In this document: piece by piece, positions 22,702 through 35,192 of the stretch | Layout of the letters: every line of letters starts with the position of its first letter | Position numbering within the stretch: the first letter of the stretch is position 1 | Source: Cotesia glomerata | Taxonomy: Eukaryota > Arthropoda > Insecta > Hymenoptera > Braconidae | Length of the DNA stretch: 64,000 nt | Reading direction: 5' to 3' | NCBI RefSeq assembly: GCF_020080835.1 | Contig: NC_058158.1 | Coordinates: 1,364,001-1,428,000 of the forward strand | Translations under genes and position numbers: made by a program | The notes under the pieces: model-generated | Seen by the model: the letters and a program-made list of their open reading frames with translations, nothing else | Told to the model about the DNA's origin: nothing | The model's database searches: none

Positions 22702-23377
22702 CATATATATGAAAAATATATCAAAATGCATGTGGGTACTTAAATGAAAGCTCTTGATAAGTGTAACATCAGGATGAGCTTCTATCTTAAAAAATATCAA
22801 TAATTAAGAACTGACTTTGCTATCTTGTCAACTAATGATATTTTTGAAGATATAAGCTCATACCGACATTACACTCAACTAGACCTTTCATTTGAGTACC
22901 CACATCAATTTTTCATACATTTCATATATTTATATATATGTATATATGAAAAATATATCAAAAGGCATGTGGGTATTCAAATGAAAGCTCTTGATGAGTG
23001 TAACATCAGGATGAGTTTACATTTTTAAAAATATCAATAATTAAGAAATGACCTTGTATTTTGTCCACTACTGACATTTTCAAAGATATAAGCTCATCCC
23101 AATGTTACACTCATCGAGACCTTTCATTTGAGTACCCACATCAATTTTTCATATATTTATATATATTACATATATGTATATATGAAAAATATATCAAAAT
23201 GCATGTGGGTACTTAAATGAAAGCTCTTGATGTGTATAACATCAGGATGAGCTTATATCTTTAAAAACATCAATATTTAAGAAAGTACAGTGCAATTTAA
23301 CAAAACTCATTTTTTAATAAAGCAAAATTTTATTTATTTATAGTTCACTAGTCACATAGTGACTGCAAGATTGCTAG
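22330..23377 (+). mobile_element. Non-autonomous Helitron copy 2, both ends present
   Basis: It begins TCTATATTATTAAGA and ends GCAGTCAC-like hairpin (CACATAGTGACTGC)-AAGATTG-CTAG followed by T. The 5' flank is T rather than the expected A. The interior has about three foldback units with (TA)n centres. The conserved 5' region contains ATCTCTAGATACATAATTAAG and the 3' region GTACAGTGCAATTTAACAAA. Confidence 0.85.
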
Positions 23378-24600
23378 TAATTTTTATTTAATTTTCACAT
23401 ATTAATTTGTTATAAACATTGAAAAAAAATTTCTAATGTCATTTAACTTCAATATCATTGCAAATAAAAACCCCCAAGAATTTTTAGAGATAATAAATAA
23501 AATAAAAAAAATAAAAAAAAAATGATTATTTATTTTTCCACTTAAAATTCTTGTTTTTCAAAAGGAACAAACATATTTATTACAATTTTTATCAATATTT
23601 TCACACATATAAAATTACCCTCCACCATAAATAAAAATACCGCCGTTCGGTCAATTCCTCAAAACACTTCAAACTATTCTTCAAAATTGCTAGGATAGTT
23701 AATAGAGGAAATCCTAAAAACCGTATAATTAATTTTGAAATTTCCGTAATGCAGTTGTAATAAATAACCGATGACTGCACAAAGTGACCGATCAATACGC
23801 ATTAACGCATCCATATTCTCTTTCACCATAATAGTATCCGAGTGATCGATTGCCTGAATTTATAATTAGACAGACAGCCACTAACGGCAGTGAAAAAATA
23901 ATAACTAAGGTCGTCTTAATACTGTCACAAATCCTCACTCTTACATAATTAATTAATAAAATAAATAAAAGCGTTAACAATAAACAGCAATTAATTTACA
24001 TTAGCATTAACTGATTAGTTATTACGTCTTTGAATCTCGGTGGCGGACTAGAACTTTGAAAAATAAAAACTAATTTAATTTAATCTTACGCTTCTAGTAC
24101 ACTTACAAATATAAAATTAGCAATATTAATTATAATTATTACTTCCCACGGATTAAATTACTCGTAACTTATAACTATTACTTATTTTTATCATAGTCCT
24201 ATAAATAAACATCCTCCTAGTCTACTTGAACAGTAAATATTTTCATAAGAAACGTACCGAAATAAAATACACTATGTATACATGTCAATAATAATAATGT
24301 CAATTTACATATATGTATAATATAGTATAACTTCTTAGCGTTTGATTTTAACCACTCGGCTAATATGTTTCCCTTCTCATTCCATTATTTATACACTTAA
24401 ATACTCTTTTTACAATGTTTTAATAACTTTTTTTATTTTTAATTTATTAAGGCAAAATCTTAAACCGTCCGCTGAATTAAAACGCTTGTTTTGGGTTTTA
24501 TTTCTTCAGATGCGCTGTACCAGAAAACGGAATAGCGGTTATTGCATTGCACCATAAAGGGTCCCGGCAGAGTGAAGAATATTTAAGAACAAGATGATAC
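23378..24600. other. No gene recognised
   Basis: Mostly unique AT-rich DNA. Short open frames on both strands lack domains and plausible splice signals. Confidence 0.4.
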
Positions 24601-25048
24601 TGAAGTAAGCTGACAAAATTTTTTTTAATTTTCATAATAAATAAATTACATTAAAAATTTCTTTTCATTTTTAGGAAATTAAATTTAGCTGTCACAATTA
24701 TTTTAATTTAAAAAAAAAAAAACAAAGTTGGTCCTAGAAATTGAAATTTTAATTCTTTTTAATTTTTACTTTTATTTTTTATTTTTTATTTTATTTTATT
24801 TTTTATTTTTTTCCATAATTAATTTGTTAAAAAATTTATTAAATATCCGCTAAAGTTAATTTCATATATTTAAGGAATTATAAATAAGCTGTCACTTGAT
24901 AATTTTTTTAATTTAATTTAACAAAAAAATTTATTCCAAAAAATTATACTTAAAAAATTGAATTTTTAATTTTTACCTTCATTTTTTTTCTTCATTTTTT
25001 TTGTTATAATTCATTTATTAAAAAATTGATTAAATATCTGTTAAATTA

Positions 25049-25116
<68 letters not shown>

Positions 25117-25640
25117 TAAAATTTCTAGTCACTTGATAATTTTTTTAATTTAATTTAACAGAAAAATTTCTTTCAAAAAATTATTTAAAAAAAATTGAAT
25201 TTTTACAAGTCAATTTCTTTTTTTCATTTTTTTTTATTTATTTTTTTGTTATATTTTATTTATTAAAAAATTGATTAAATATCTGTTAAATTAATTTCAT
25301 ACATATATGAAATTAAAATTAGCAGTCACTTGATAATTTTATTGAATTTAATTTAACAAAAAAATTTAATTTTTATATGTCAATTTTTTTCTTAATTTTT
25401 TTTTGTAATTTATTTGTTAAAAAATTGATTAAATATCTGTTAAATTAATTTAATAAATATATGACATCAAAATTAAGAGTCGGTTAATAATTTTTTAATG
25501 ATATTGAATAACCAAATTTGTTTCAAAAAATTTAATTAAAAAAATTGAATGTTTAATTTTTTCAAATTTATAAATTTCAATTTTTTTTTATTATTTATTT
25601 GTTTAAAAAATGATAAAAATCTGCTTAATTAATTTTAATT
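24601..25640. repeat. Diverged array of AT-rich monomers with a (TA)n run
   Basis: About five units with TTAGCAGTCACTTGATAATTTT, TTTAACAAAAAAATTT and ATTGATTAAATATCTGTTAAA, plus a TA microsatellite at 25058-25111. Same family as the 8.4-9.8 kb array. Confidence 0.7.
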
Positions 25641-25998
25641 CCATAAGTAGAATTTTTAAAAATAATTTAATAGTTATAAAATAAAAAAAAATTTCTGTCA
25701 GCTTCAGTGTCGTCAAATAAGACAAAGAGTACTTAGTAAGTACCACAAATATAATCTCCATTTAATATTTAATACCTATAGGAGTAACGCATAGCTTGAC
25801 CATGTGAGATCTACGCTCTTAGAGAAGAAATAGTGAGCATGCATGTAAGAATGAGAAATATACTGGGAAAATATTAGAGCTTAGAAGTTAAAGACTGAAA
25901 AGTGTCTTGTGAATAATAATTACAAGACGGTAATAACGTTCGGTCGTTCAGAAATTCAGACTTAGCTGGGTAAAATATTTGTAGGCCGAGAAGTCTGT
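25641..25998 (-). other. Probable 3' UTR start of the Calx-type exchanger
   Basis: It follows the exchanger stop codon on the minus strand. No canonical AATAAA is evident; ATTAAA occurs twice around 25765-25775. The UTR end cannot be fixed from sequence alone. Confidence 0.35.
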
Positions 25999-26203
25999 TT
26001 AGAAGCCCTTGATCACTCCGTAGGCCTCCAGGGTTGACATGATCAGGTAGAAGACCCACAGCGAGAACAGCAGCCCGGATGTGATGATTTTAATCCCGAC
26101 TGGGCCTCCCAGTTCTCCGCCGATGGCCTTCGATCTTCGGATCATCAGCACGATTATCACGATGCAGGCTTCCGAACAGAAGAGAGTTACGGAGAAGGCC
26201 AGG
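25999..26203 (-). CDS. Calx: Calx-type exchanger, last coding exon
   Basis: The acceptor is tttttacag|C; the frame ends GVIKGF-TAA at 25999. It encodes two hydrophobic segments (LAFSVTLFCSEACIVIIVLM and ITSGLLFSLWVFYLIM) around RRSKAIGGELGGP, the final membrane segments of the family. Confidence 0.92.
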
Positions 26204-29200
26204 CTGTAAAAAGAAAACATTTTTTTTATCAGAAAATTGATAATTTTTTGTGCTTTATCGCATGTTCTCGGTGCAGCAGTGTGTGAAGGGCATGAAGAGT
26301 ACTCGTTTACTCTGACGCATCAAAAGGTTGCGTAACGGAAGGGAGACAAGCAAGATTACGTCGGGATAGTTGACATTGCCTCTAGTTCGTCGTTTAGTTA
26401 AACACATCAAGTTTAATTAAATTTATAATTACATTAGTAAGTTTTGCTTGCACTGGACATACTAAGCGCTTTTTTTTTTTACTGTGTACCTTCGCAAGAG
26501 GTCACTTTGTTGTCTTTATATAGTTGCACACATTGATTTTTAATTTATTAACTAAAGGTTTAATTAAAGTGTTTGGTATGAATTTATACTGATAATAACT
26601 TTACTCAAGCTTTTCTGGAACAAGAACAATTTTTTATTTTAAGAATTTTTCTGCTTGATTAAAAATTATCATACTTTTTAAAATATTTTTTTTTTTAAAG
26701 CAAGTTAATATTTTTATTATTTTTGCAATTAAATGTTTAAACGTCATTTTTAATTGAATTAAAAATTAATTATTTATAAAATAGGAGTAAATATTGTCTT
26801 TTTAATTAAACAAAATATTTTTAAATTTTAACTACTCTGAAAATAAAAAATTAACTTCATTCAAGAGAAAAATTCTTAAGTTTTAACAATTTCTTATTTT
26901 AAGAATTTTTCTGTAATTAAAAACTATCATACTCTTTAAAATGATTTTTTTTTTTTAAGCAAATTAATTTTTTTATCAGTATTTTTGCAATTAAATCTTT
27001 AAACGTCATTTTTATCAACTTTGAGACGTCTGATTAATTTTTGAATTTGGAAAAGTATGAAAAATTAATGGTATTGCAATTATTTAGAAACTTTGTTTTA
27101 AAATTTTGATCAGAATAAAAAAATAACTAATTTTATAGTCAAAAAATTAATTATCTATAAAAAGGCAGTAAATATTGTATTTTTAATTGAATAAAATATT
27201 ACAATTTAATAATTTTAATTTTTAACTACTCTAAGAAGAAAAAATTAACTTGATTTAAGAGAAAAATTCTTAAATTTTAACAATTTCTTATTTTAAAAAT
27301 TTTTCTACTTGATTAAAAACTATCATACTTTTTAAAATAGTTTTATTTTCCAAAAGAAAGTTAATTTTTTTGATAATTATTTGTATTTTTATGAGAAATT
27401 TTATTTTTACCAAATTTAAAGCGTCTAATTTATTTTTAAATTTGTACAAGCATAAAACATTGATGATATGACAATTATTTACTAACTTTGATTTAAAATT
27501 TTGATTATAATCACCAAAATAAATAAAATTACCAATTTTATAGTTAAAAAATTAATTATCTGTAAAAAGGCAGTAAATATTATCATTTTAATTAAAAAAA
27601 ATCTTACAATTTAATACTTTTAATTTTTAACTACTCAAAAAAAAATAATTAACTTAATTGAAGGAAAAAATTATTTTAAAGAGTTTTATTGTCTTAAATT
27701 AAGGAAAAAAATGTTTGAATTAATAAAATTTTCTTAATTTAAGAAAAAATTAACTTGATAAAATTTTTTTTAGTCTTGAATCAAAACAATGAAATTTTTA
27801 AAAAAATTTCTTCTTTTAAATCAAGTTAATTATTTTTTTTTTCAATGCATATTAAAAATTTCAATTTTTATTATTATTTTAATTTTAATGTTAATATTTT
27901 AAAATATTAAAAATTTTAAAAATGTTCTTTAAAAAAATCAAACTAAAAAGTATAAAATAATTAAAAAAAAAAATGATGATTGTAAATTAAAAAATGTTTT
28001 ATAAAAATTTGTCTATTAGTAAGCAAGTAAACATTTTTACACGCTTTATATTAGCTTCACTTGTATGTCAGTTTGTTTGTCAGTTTGTCAGTATGTCAGT
28101 AACTCTCCGTGGGTAATCTGCGCGCCTGCGGCCTTCCTTGGTTCTGGTAGCCGTTTCTCAGGCTCCCTCTCCGAAATCGAACTCTGATTCCCCGTATTTA
28201 TAATATTTATAAATAATTATTTTTTATTAGCTTCACTTGTATGTCAGTATGTCAGTATGTCAGTATGTAACTCTCCGTGGGTAATTTGCGCGCCTGAATA
28301 TTTTTGATAATCAACAAATAATAGTTTAAAAAAACTAAAAAATCACGCTTTTATAAATAAACCAAACTAAAAAGTAAAAAATAAATAATAGTTTAAAAAG
28401 TAAAAACACGCTTTTATAGAAAACCAAACTAAAAATAGAAAATAAATTTAAATTAAGAATAGTGTTAAAAATTTCAATAAATATAAATTAATAATAGTGT
28501 AAATAAAAAAAAATGTATTTTATTTTAAAAAGCGTGGGGTGCTTTTAAGATATTATCAAAATGATAATCACTCTACTCATATCTGTCAATAAAATATTTA
28601 TAACTATTGACACCATGCACCTCACGCTTTTTTTAAAATAAAATACATTTTTTTTATTTACACTATTATTAATTTATATTTATTGAAATTTTTAACACTA
28701 TTCTTAATTTAAATTTATTTTCTATTTTTTAGTTTGGTTTTCTATAAAAAGCGTGTTTTTAGTTTTTTTAAACTATTATTTATTTTATCTTTATTCTGGA
28801 GATGTAGAGTAAGAGTGAAGTATGTACTTACTTGCCAGGCTCCACCCTAAACTGATTGCCGTGGTAGGCATGATATATGGCAGCGATACTCCACGCGATA
28901 CCGATGCCCAGGAAGACGTTCACTGCGTTGCTGCCGGTCACGTTTCCGACACTAGCGTCTGCATACTTGTCCTGACATGCAGCCACCTTGCTGGCAAACG
29001 TGTCTGAAATTTAACGACAAAATTTCAAGTTTAGTCTCTACTCTTGCTACAAGAACCATCTCCTGTTTTTATCGCCCATCGGCATCCGAGCATCCAAGCC
29101 ATCGCGTTCCTGCTCGGACGCCATAAATTCACGAGCTAAATTTTTTCTCCAGTCTAGACTTGTATTGTTACGTAACATCACAACTATTTTGTTGATAGTG

Positions 29201-32200
29201 TAACTTTGAATCAACTTGGCCAGTTGATTCCTCGACAGAAGCAGGGAGAGACAAAGTTTAAAAAATAAAAGTTTCTAAGCTGAGATAGCGATCGGAATCC
29301 TGGAAATTTCCTGGATTATTTGTCAAGAGTTATTTTGGAAATGCCTTTAGTATCAAACTTTGTGTTTTATTATTGCTAAAAACAAGAGAAATTATTTCTT
29401 CTTTTATCTAAAAGAAGAAATAATAATATTGTTTCTCACAAAAGCAAAAGCCAAAAGTTTTAGCGAACTCCTATTAACGAGGTGAAAAAATACTGTCCAG
29501 AGGGCGAGGTAATTATACAGTTAACTGGTGAATATTGACTCGACGCACTCCAGTCGAATGAAAACTCTCAATAAAGTTTTCCGTAAACGGAGGACAGAAC
29601 TGTGGAACAATTTAAAGTATTGATGTATTCATTTTAACTGGGACAATGTAATTATCCTCTTCTTTAATTACTGTTTAAATGCAACTATAACTGCAACTAT
29701 CAACTTGATAACGAGTTACTTATGCTTACTCCATTGATGGGCGATAACATCGAATTTATTGCTTTATTGTTCGGAACATTAAAGTTTACTAATGAAGTAA
29801 GTTGGAAGTTCTTTTTAGTTTTATGATTTTATTTATTTAGTTTTTTTTCTCAGATTGGAATTTTTGAATTAATTCTTTTAATAAATATTTATTAAAATTG
29901 ATTATTTTAATTTTAATAAGATTTAAAAAATAAGTCGTTTCTTTTTTATTAAAAAATAATTAATTTAAAATACAATTTTAAAATTTTTAATAAATAAAAA
30001 AAAGTAAAAATTTAATAACATACATTAATTAAAATGATCTCATTTAATAATTGTTTTTTTTTTTTTCAAAATTAATAAATAACTAGCAACCTTGCAGTCA
30101 CTATGTGACTGCCATGACTTGTGAACTATAAATAAATAAAGTTTGCTTTATTAAATAATGACTTTTGTTGAATTGCACTGTACTTTCTTAAATATTGACT
30201 TTTTTAAAGATATAACCTCATCCTAATGTTATACTCATCAAGAGTTTTCATTTGAGTACCCACATGCATTTTGATATATTTTTCATATTTATATATATGT
30301 AATATATATAAATATATGAAAAATTTATGTGGGTATTCAAATGAAAAGTCTCGTTGAATGTAACATCGGGATGAGCTTATATCTTTAAAAATGCCAATAG
30401 TTGACAAGATACAAGGTCATTTCTTAATTATTGACATTTTTTAAGATATAAGCTCATCTTGATGTTACACTCATCAAGAGTTTTCATTTGAATACCCACA
30501 TGCATTTTGATATATTTTTAATATAAACATATATTCATATATTTAAAATATATGAAAAATTGATGTGGGTACTCAAATGAAAGGTCTCGATGAGTGTAAC
30601 ATCGAGATGAGCTTATATCTTCAAAAATATCATTAGTTGACAAGATAGCAAAGTTAGTGCTTAACTATTGAAATTTTTTAAGATATAAGCTCATCCCGAT
30701 GTTACACTCATCAAGAGCTTTCATTTGAGTACCCACATGCATTTTTATATATTTTTCATATATACATGTATGTTATATATATAAATATATGAAATATATG
30801 AAAAATTGATGTGGGTACTCAAATGAAAGGTTTCGATGAGTGTAACATCGGTATGAGCTTATATTTTTGATAATGTCAGTAGTAGACAAGATATGAGGTC
30901 ATTTTTTAATTATTGACATTTTTTAAGATATAAGCTCATCCCGATGTTACACTCATCAAGAGCTTTCATTTGAGTACCCACATGCATTTTAATATATTTT
31001 TCATATATACATATATATAATATATATAAATATATGAAATATATGAAAAATTGATGTGGGTACTCAAATGAAAGGTCTTGATGAGTGTAACATCGGAATG
31101 AGCTTATATCTTTAAAAATGTAATTAATTGACAAGATAAGGTAATTTCTTAATTATTGACATTTTTTAAGATATAAGCTCATCCCGATGTTACACTCATC
31201 AAGAGCTTTCATTTGAGTACCCACATGCATTTTAATATATTTTTCATATATACATATATATAATATATATAAAATAGATGAAACATTGATGTGGGTACTC
31301 AAATGAAAGGTCTTGATGAGTGTAACATCGGAATGAGCTTATATCTTTGAAAATGTCAATAGTTCACAAGATCCAAGCTAATTTCTTAACTATGAATCTA
31401 GAGATAGAGCATTTTTCAATGCAGCCTAAATACTTATCATAATAAATTAACTATCGGTGCGAATGATATGAAACCTTGGAAAGGCATAAAATTTTCCTTA
31501 TTTTCTTAATAATATAGATTATTTTATTAAATTTAAAATTGTAACTAAAATTTGTTCCTTATAAAATGTCTAAGCTGCTCATCGTAGTGTCACCTAAGGA
31601 TATTGATTTTATCTAGACACCGACCGTTAACATTCGATTGAGTTTTTTATCAGTAGAAGAGCTTTTTCTGAAAGTGGTGGCCTTGAGGAAAAAAATAACA
31701 CTAAGAAGTATCGAGCTGATAGCCCAATAAAAGAGAGCAAGACCTTCACTATCGATGGGATTATACTAATATAATACACACAGATAGCCTCTGTGTGTGG
31801 CGTGTTATGTGTTGTTATTGTACTTGACGCCCGTATTTATGATTATGTAAATAAGTAAGTTATTTTAAAATAAAATAATTCATAATGAAATGTTCGCCAG
31901 ATTTACTTTTTATATAAGAGTTTATGTGAAGAGTTTTTTAAAGTGGATGTAGCTGAGAGAATTGAGTTGAGGGAAGCCATGCACAATTTACCCTTTACAT
32001 ATATATTTATATAAATATATGAACTGGGGTAAGTAGTAGGAAATTGAGTTCGTCTGAAAATTCAGCCCTGAAAATAGAGATTTTGTATTCTGGGCAACAA
32101 AAATTCTCCAGCAAAGTAAAAACTCAAGGAAGAAAAATAAAAGAATTTTTAGAAATGTTTGGTGGTGATTCAAGACCTCGACAAGCAATTTCGAGCATGA

Positions 32201-35153
32201 CAGGCTTTTCCTTTACTCACTTATGCATGCGGTTAAGCTCTGTACTGAGCGGGGAGCAAAAGAAGTGCCGAGACTTATATTGCATGTTGCTAGTGACATT
32301 TATAAAACTTGTTATAATTATTAATTATAAATAAATATTTTTTTTTTGTTTTTTAAGGGAAAATTGATTAGCGGAGCAATTATGGCTACGACTTGGATTC
32401 GCTTATTACAGAATAAAGCAACTCAGCTTGTGCTCTTGCTCTTGCTTTGGATGACAAGACGTGAAAGCTTGTTAATAAGACCTCCTCGCGGTTTCTGATT
32501 AATTAATCTTGATCCATTATCGGTATTTAATATACTGTTGTCAGGATCCGAGATTTAATCCTATCAATGTTTAATATAATTCTGATGCTACGGGGTTTTA
32601 TGCGCTAAGCTTATTTGTTAGTAGTTATCGGCATCACTAACTTTTAAAACTGTCGGGTAAATTTTAAAGCGACGAAGATTGTTGGAGACTGATAAAATAA
32701 ATTTCTTTTATTAAAGAGATTAATTTTCTTATTAAGATAATTAAAAAAAATTTTTTTTACTTGTTTTAAAACATTTAAATTATTTAAATAATAAAATTTT
32801 TAGTTTTTTGATAATTAAATTGTTTAATAAATGAAATTAATATTTTTTTAATAATTAAATTGTTTAAAAAATAAAATAAAAATTTTTTTAATAATTAAAT
32901 TGTTTAAAAAATAAATTTTAATTAATAATTCACTCATTTTAATTTAATTAATATTTTTTTTTAATAGTTAAATTTTTGAAATAAAATAAGATTTATTTTA
33001 ATAAAATTTAAAAATTATTTTAAATAAAATTTATTTTTTTTTTAATAATTAAAATCGCTTGAAAAATAAATTTCATATTTTTTAATAATTAAATTGTTTA
33101 AAAAATAAAATTTATATTTTTTTAATAATTAAATTATTTAAAAAATAAAATTGAAATTTTTTTGAATTAAATTGTTTAAAAAATAAATTTTAATTAATAA
33201 TTCTCTCATTTTGATTTAATTAATATTTTTTTTTAATAATTAAATTATTTGAATAAAATAAAATTTATTTTTTTTTAATATTAATTTGCTTAAAAAATAA
33301 ATTTTAATTAATAATTCTCTTATTTTAATTTAATTAATATTTTTTTTTAATAATTAAATTATTTTAATAAAATAAAATTTATTTTTTTTTAATATTAATT
33401 TGCTTAAAAAATAAATTTTAATTAATAATTTACTCATTTTAATTTAATTAATATTTTTTTTTAATAATTAAGTTATTTTAATAAAATAAAATTTATTTTT
33501 TTTTAATATTAATTTGCTTAAAAAATAAATTTTAATTAATAATTTACTCATTTTAATTTAATTAATATTTTTTTTTAATAATTAAGTTATTTAAATAAAA
33601 TAAAATTTATTTTAATAGAATTTAAAAATTGTTTAAATAAAATTTATTTTTTTAAAATAATTATCTTATTTTGCGCGAAAAAAGTTTTTAAAAAAAAAAC
33701 TATACTTAAATGTTTCTCATTAATGTTTTTGTCCACCAAAACTTTTTTATAAATATATATTTGAACATCTAACGAAAATAAAAAAATATTTATCTCTAAA
33801 GTTTACTCATAAATCAAAAAAATGTCGATATTAAAACTTTTTTCATTTCCCACCGGTCTCGTTTTATTGAAAAAATAGTTCGACTATTTTAAAAAAAGCT
33901 TCAATTTTATTACATTTTCTAAAAGTAGCAAAAGAAGCTCATTTTATATTTTATTTTTATAAAATATTGCTTTCCAAAAGGAGTTTATATCAACAATCTT
34001 ATTTTATTTTAGTTGAAAAAAAAAACTTACCGGGTATGCTAGTGCCGAGAGCCACAAAAACGACAGCAGTTACTGAATCTTTGATGCCCAAAGTGCATCC
34101 AAAGTATGAGGCCACATCTCCGATGACAGCAGTGACCACTCCGATACCTGCTATGCTGACTACGAAGCACAAATATCCACCGGCGATGTCTGTAACACAA
34201 TTTTAAGTAAATAAATAAATTATTCAAGCCAATTATCTTGTTACAAAAAATTCATATCCATTTTTACAGCATCAAAATTTATCTATGAAGAAAAGAAAAT
34301 GTTTTTTTTTTATAATAATAAAATAAATAAATAAATAATATTTAATATTTTTCATAAAATATAACAATTGCAATTGTTTTAGTAAAAAAATTCTTAATGA
34401 AGTTTAAATAGTTAAAAAAAAATAATTTACTTATAGTTTCAAAATTAAATCTCTGGTAGCGAGAAATTTAAGCGACAATGCGCCACCTTTCGGAGATTTT
34501 TAGTACTAAGTTTAGTCAAAAAAATTACAAAAGCATATTGACGAACTTTTATGAATTTTTAATGTTTTTTAAAGTGATTTTTTGGAAAAAAAAAAAATAA
34601 ATGAAAAATAATTAAGCTCATAAACTTAAAATTAGTTTTATTCTGGTCATTAGCGAAGAAATGAAGCGACCATTAAAAATATCGGAAAAAAGATAAAACA
34701 GTTTGAATTTAAGAGATTTGTGATTACCTGAAGGCAAATTTTTATAAAAAAATAATAATAATTATTGGTTTTTAATCAATGGTCTTGAAATAATAACAAA
34801 AGTGTCAAATGAATAAAAAGTCACTTGTTAAAGTCTAAAGTCAAGAGGTGAGCCCGGGTAGGCTTCAAAAAGACTAATTAGACGTGAGAATTACCCAAGA
34901 GCCATTTTATACCTTTTCATTAATTTTTCACGCTCTCCTTTTCTTTAATTAGAACTTAACTGCTAGTTTGCTTGATCCTTTCACAGAAACTATTTAGCCT
35001 GCAGTGTTAATATTGTTTTAATTTTATTTTAGGATTTTTTAGCGATGAATAGAAAATTGCAGCAGCCCGAAAAGAATAAAAGTTTGAATTTTCTTTTCAA
35101 TAAAATAAAATGATGGCACAATGTCTGGACGTAGATGGATGTAAATAAATATA

Positions 35154-35192
<39 letters not shown>

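Noticed and set aside
22825..23028. Recurrent frames with RHYTQLDLSFEYPHQFFI-type sequence (also at 30204, 30910, 56917)
   Set aside because: They run along the foldback arms of the Helitron units; the similarity comes from the repeated DNA and no complete gene is formed.
32044..32334. 96-codon frame in an exchanger intron
   Set aside because: Non-ATG (TTG) start, no recognised domain and no splice context.
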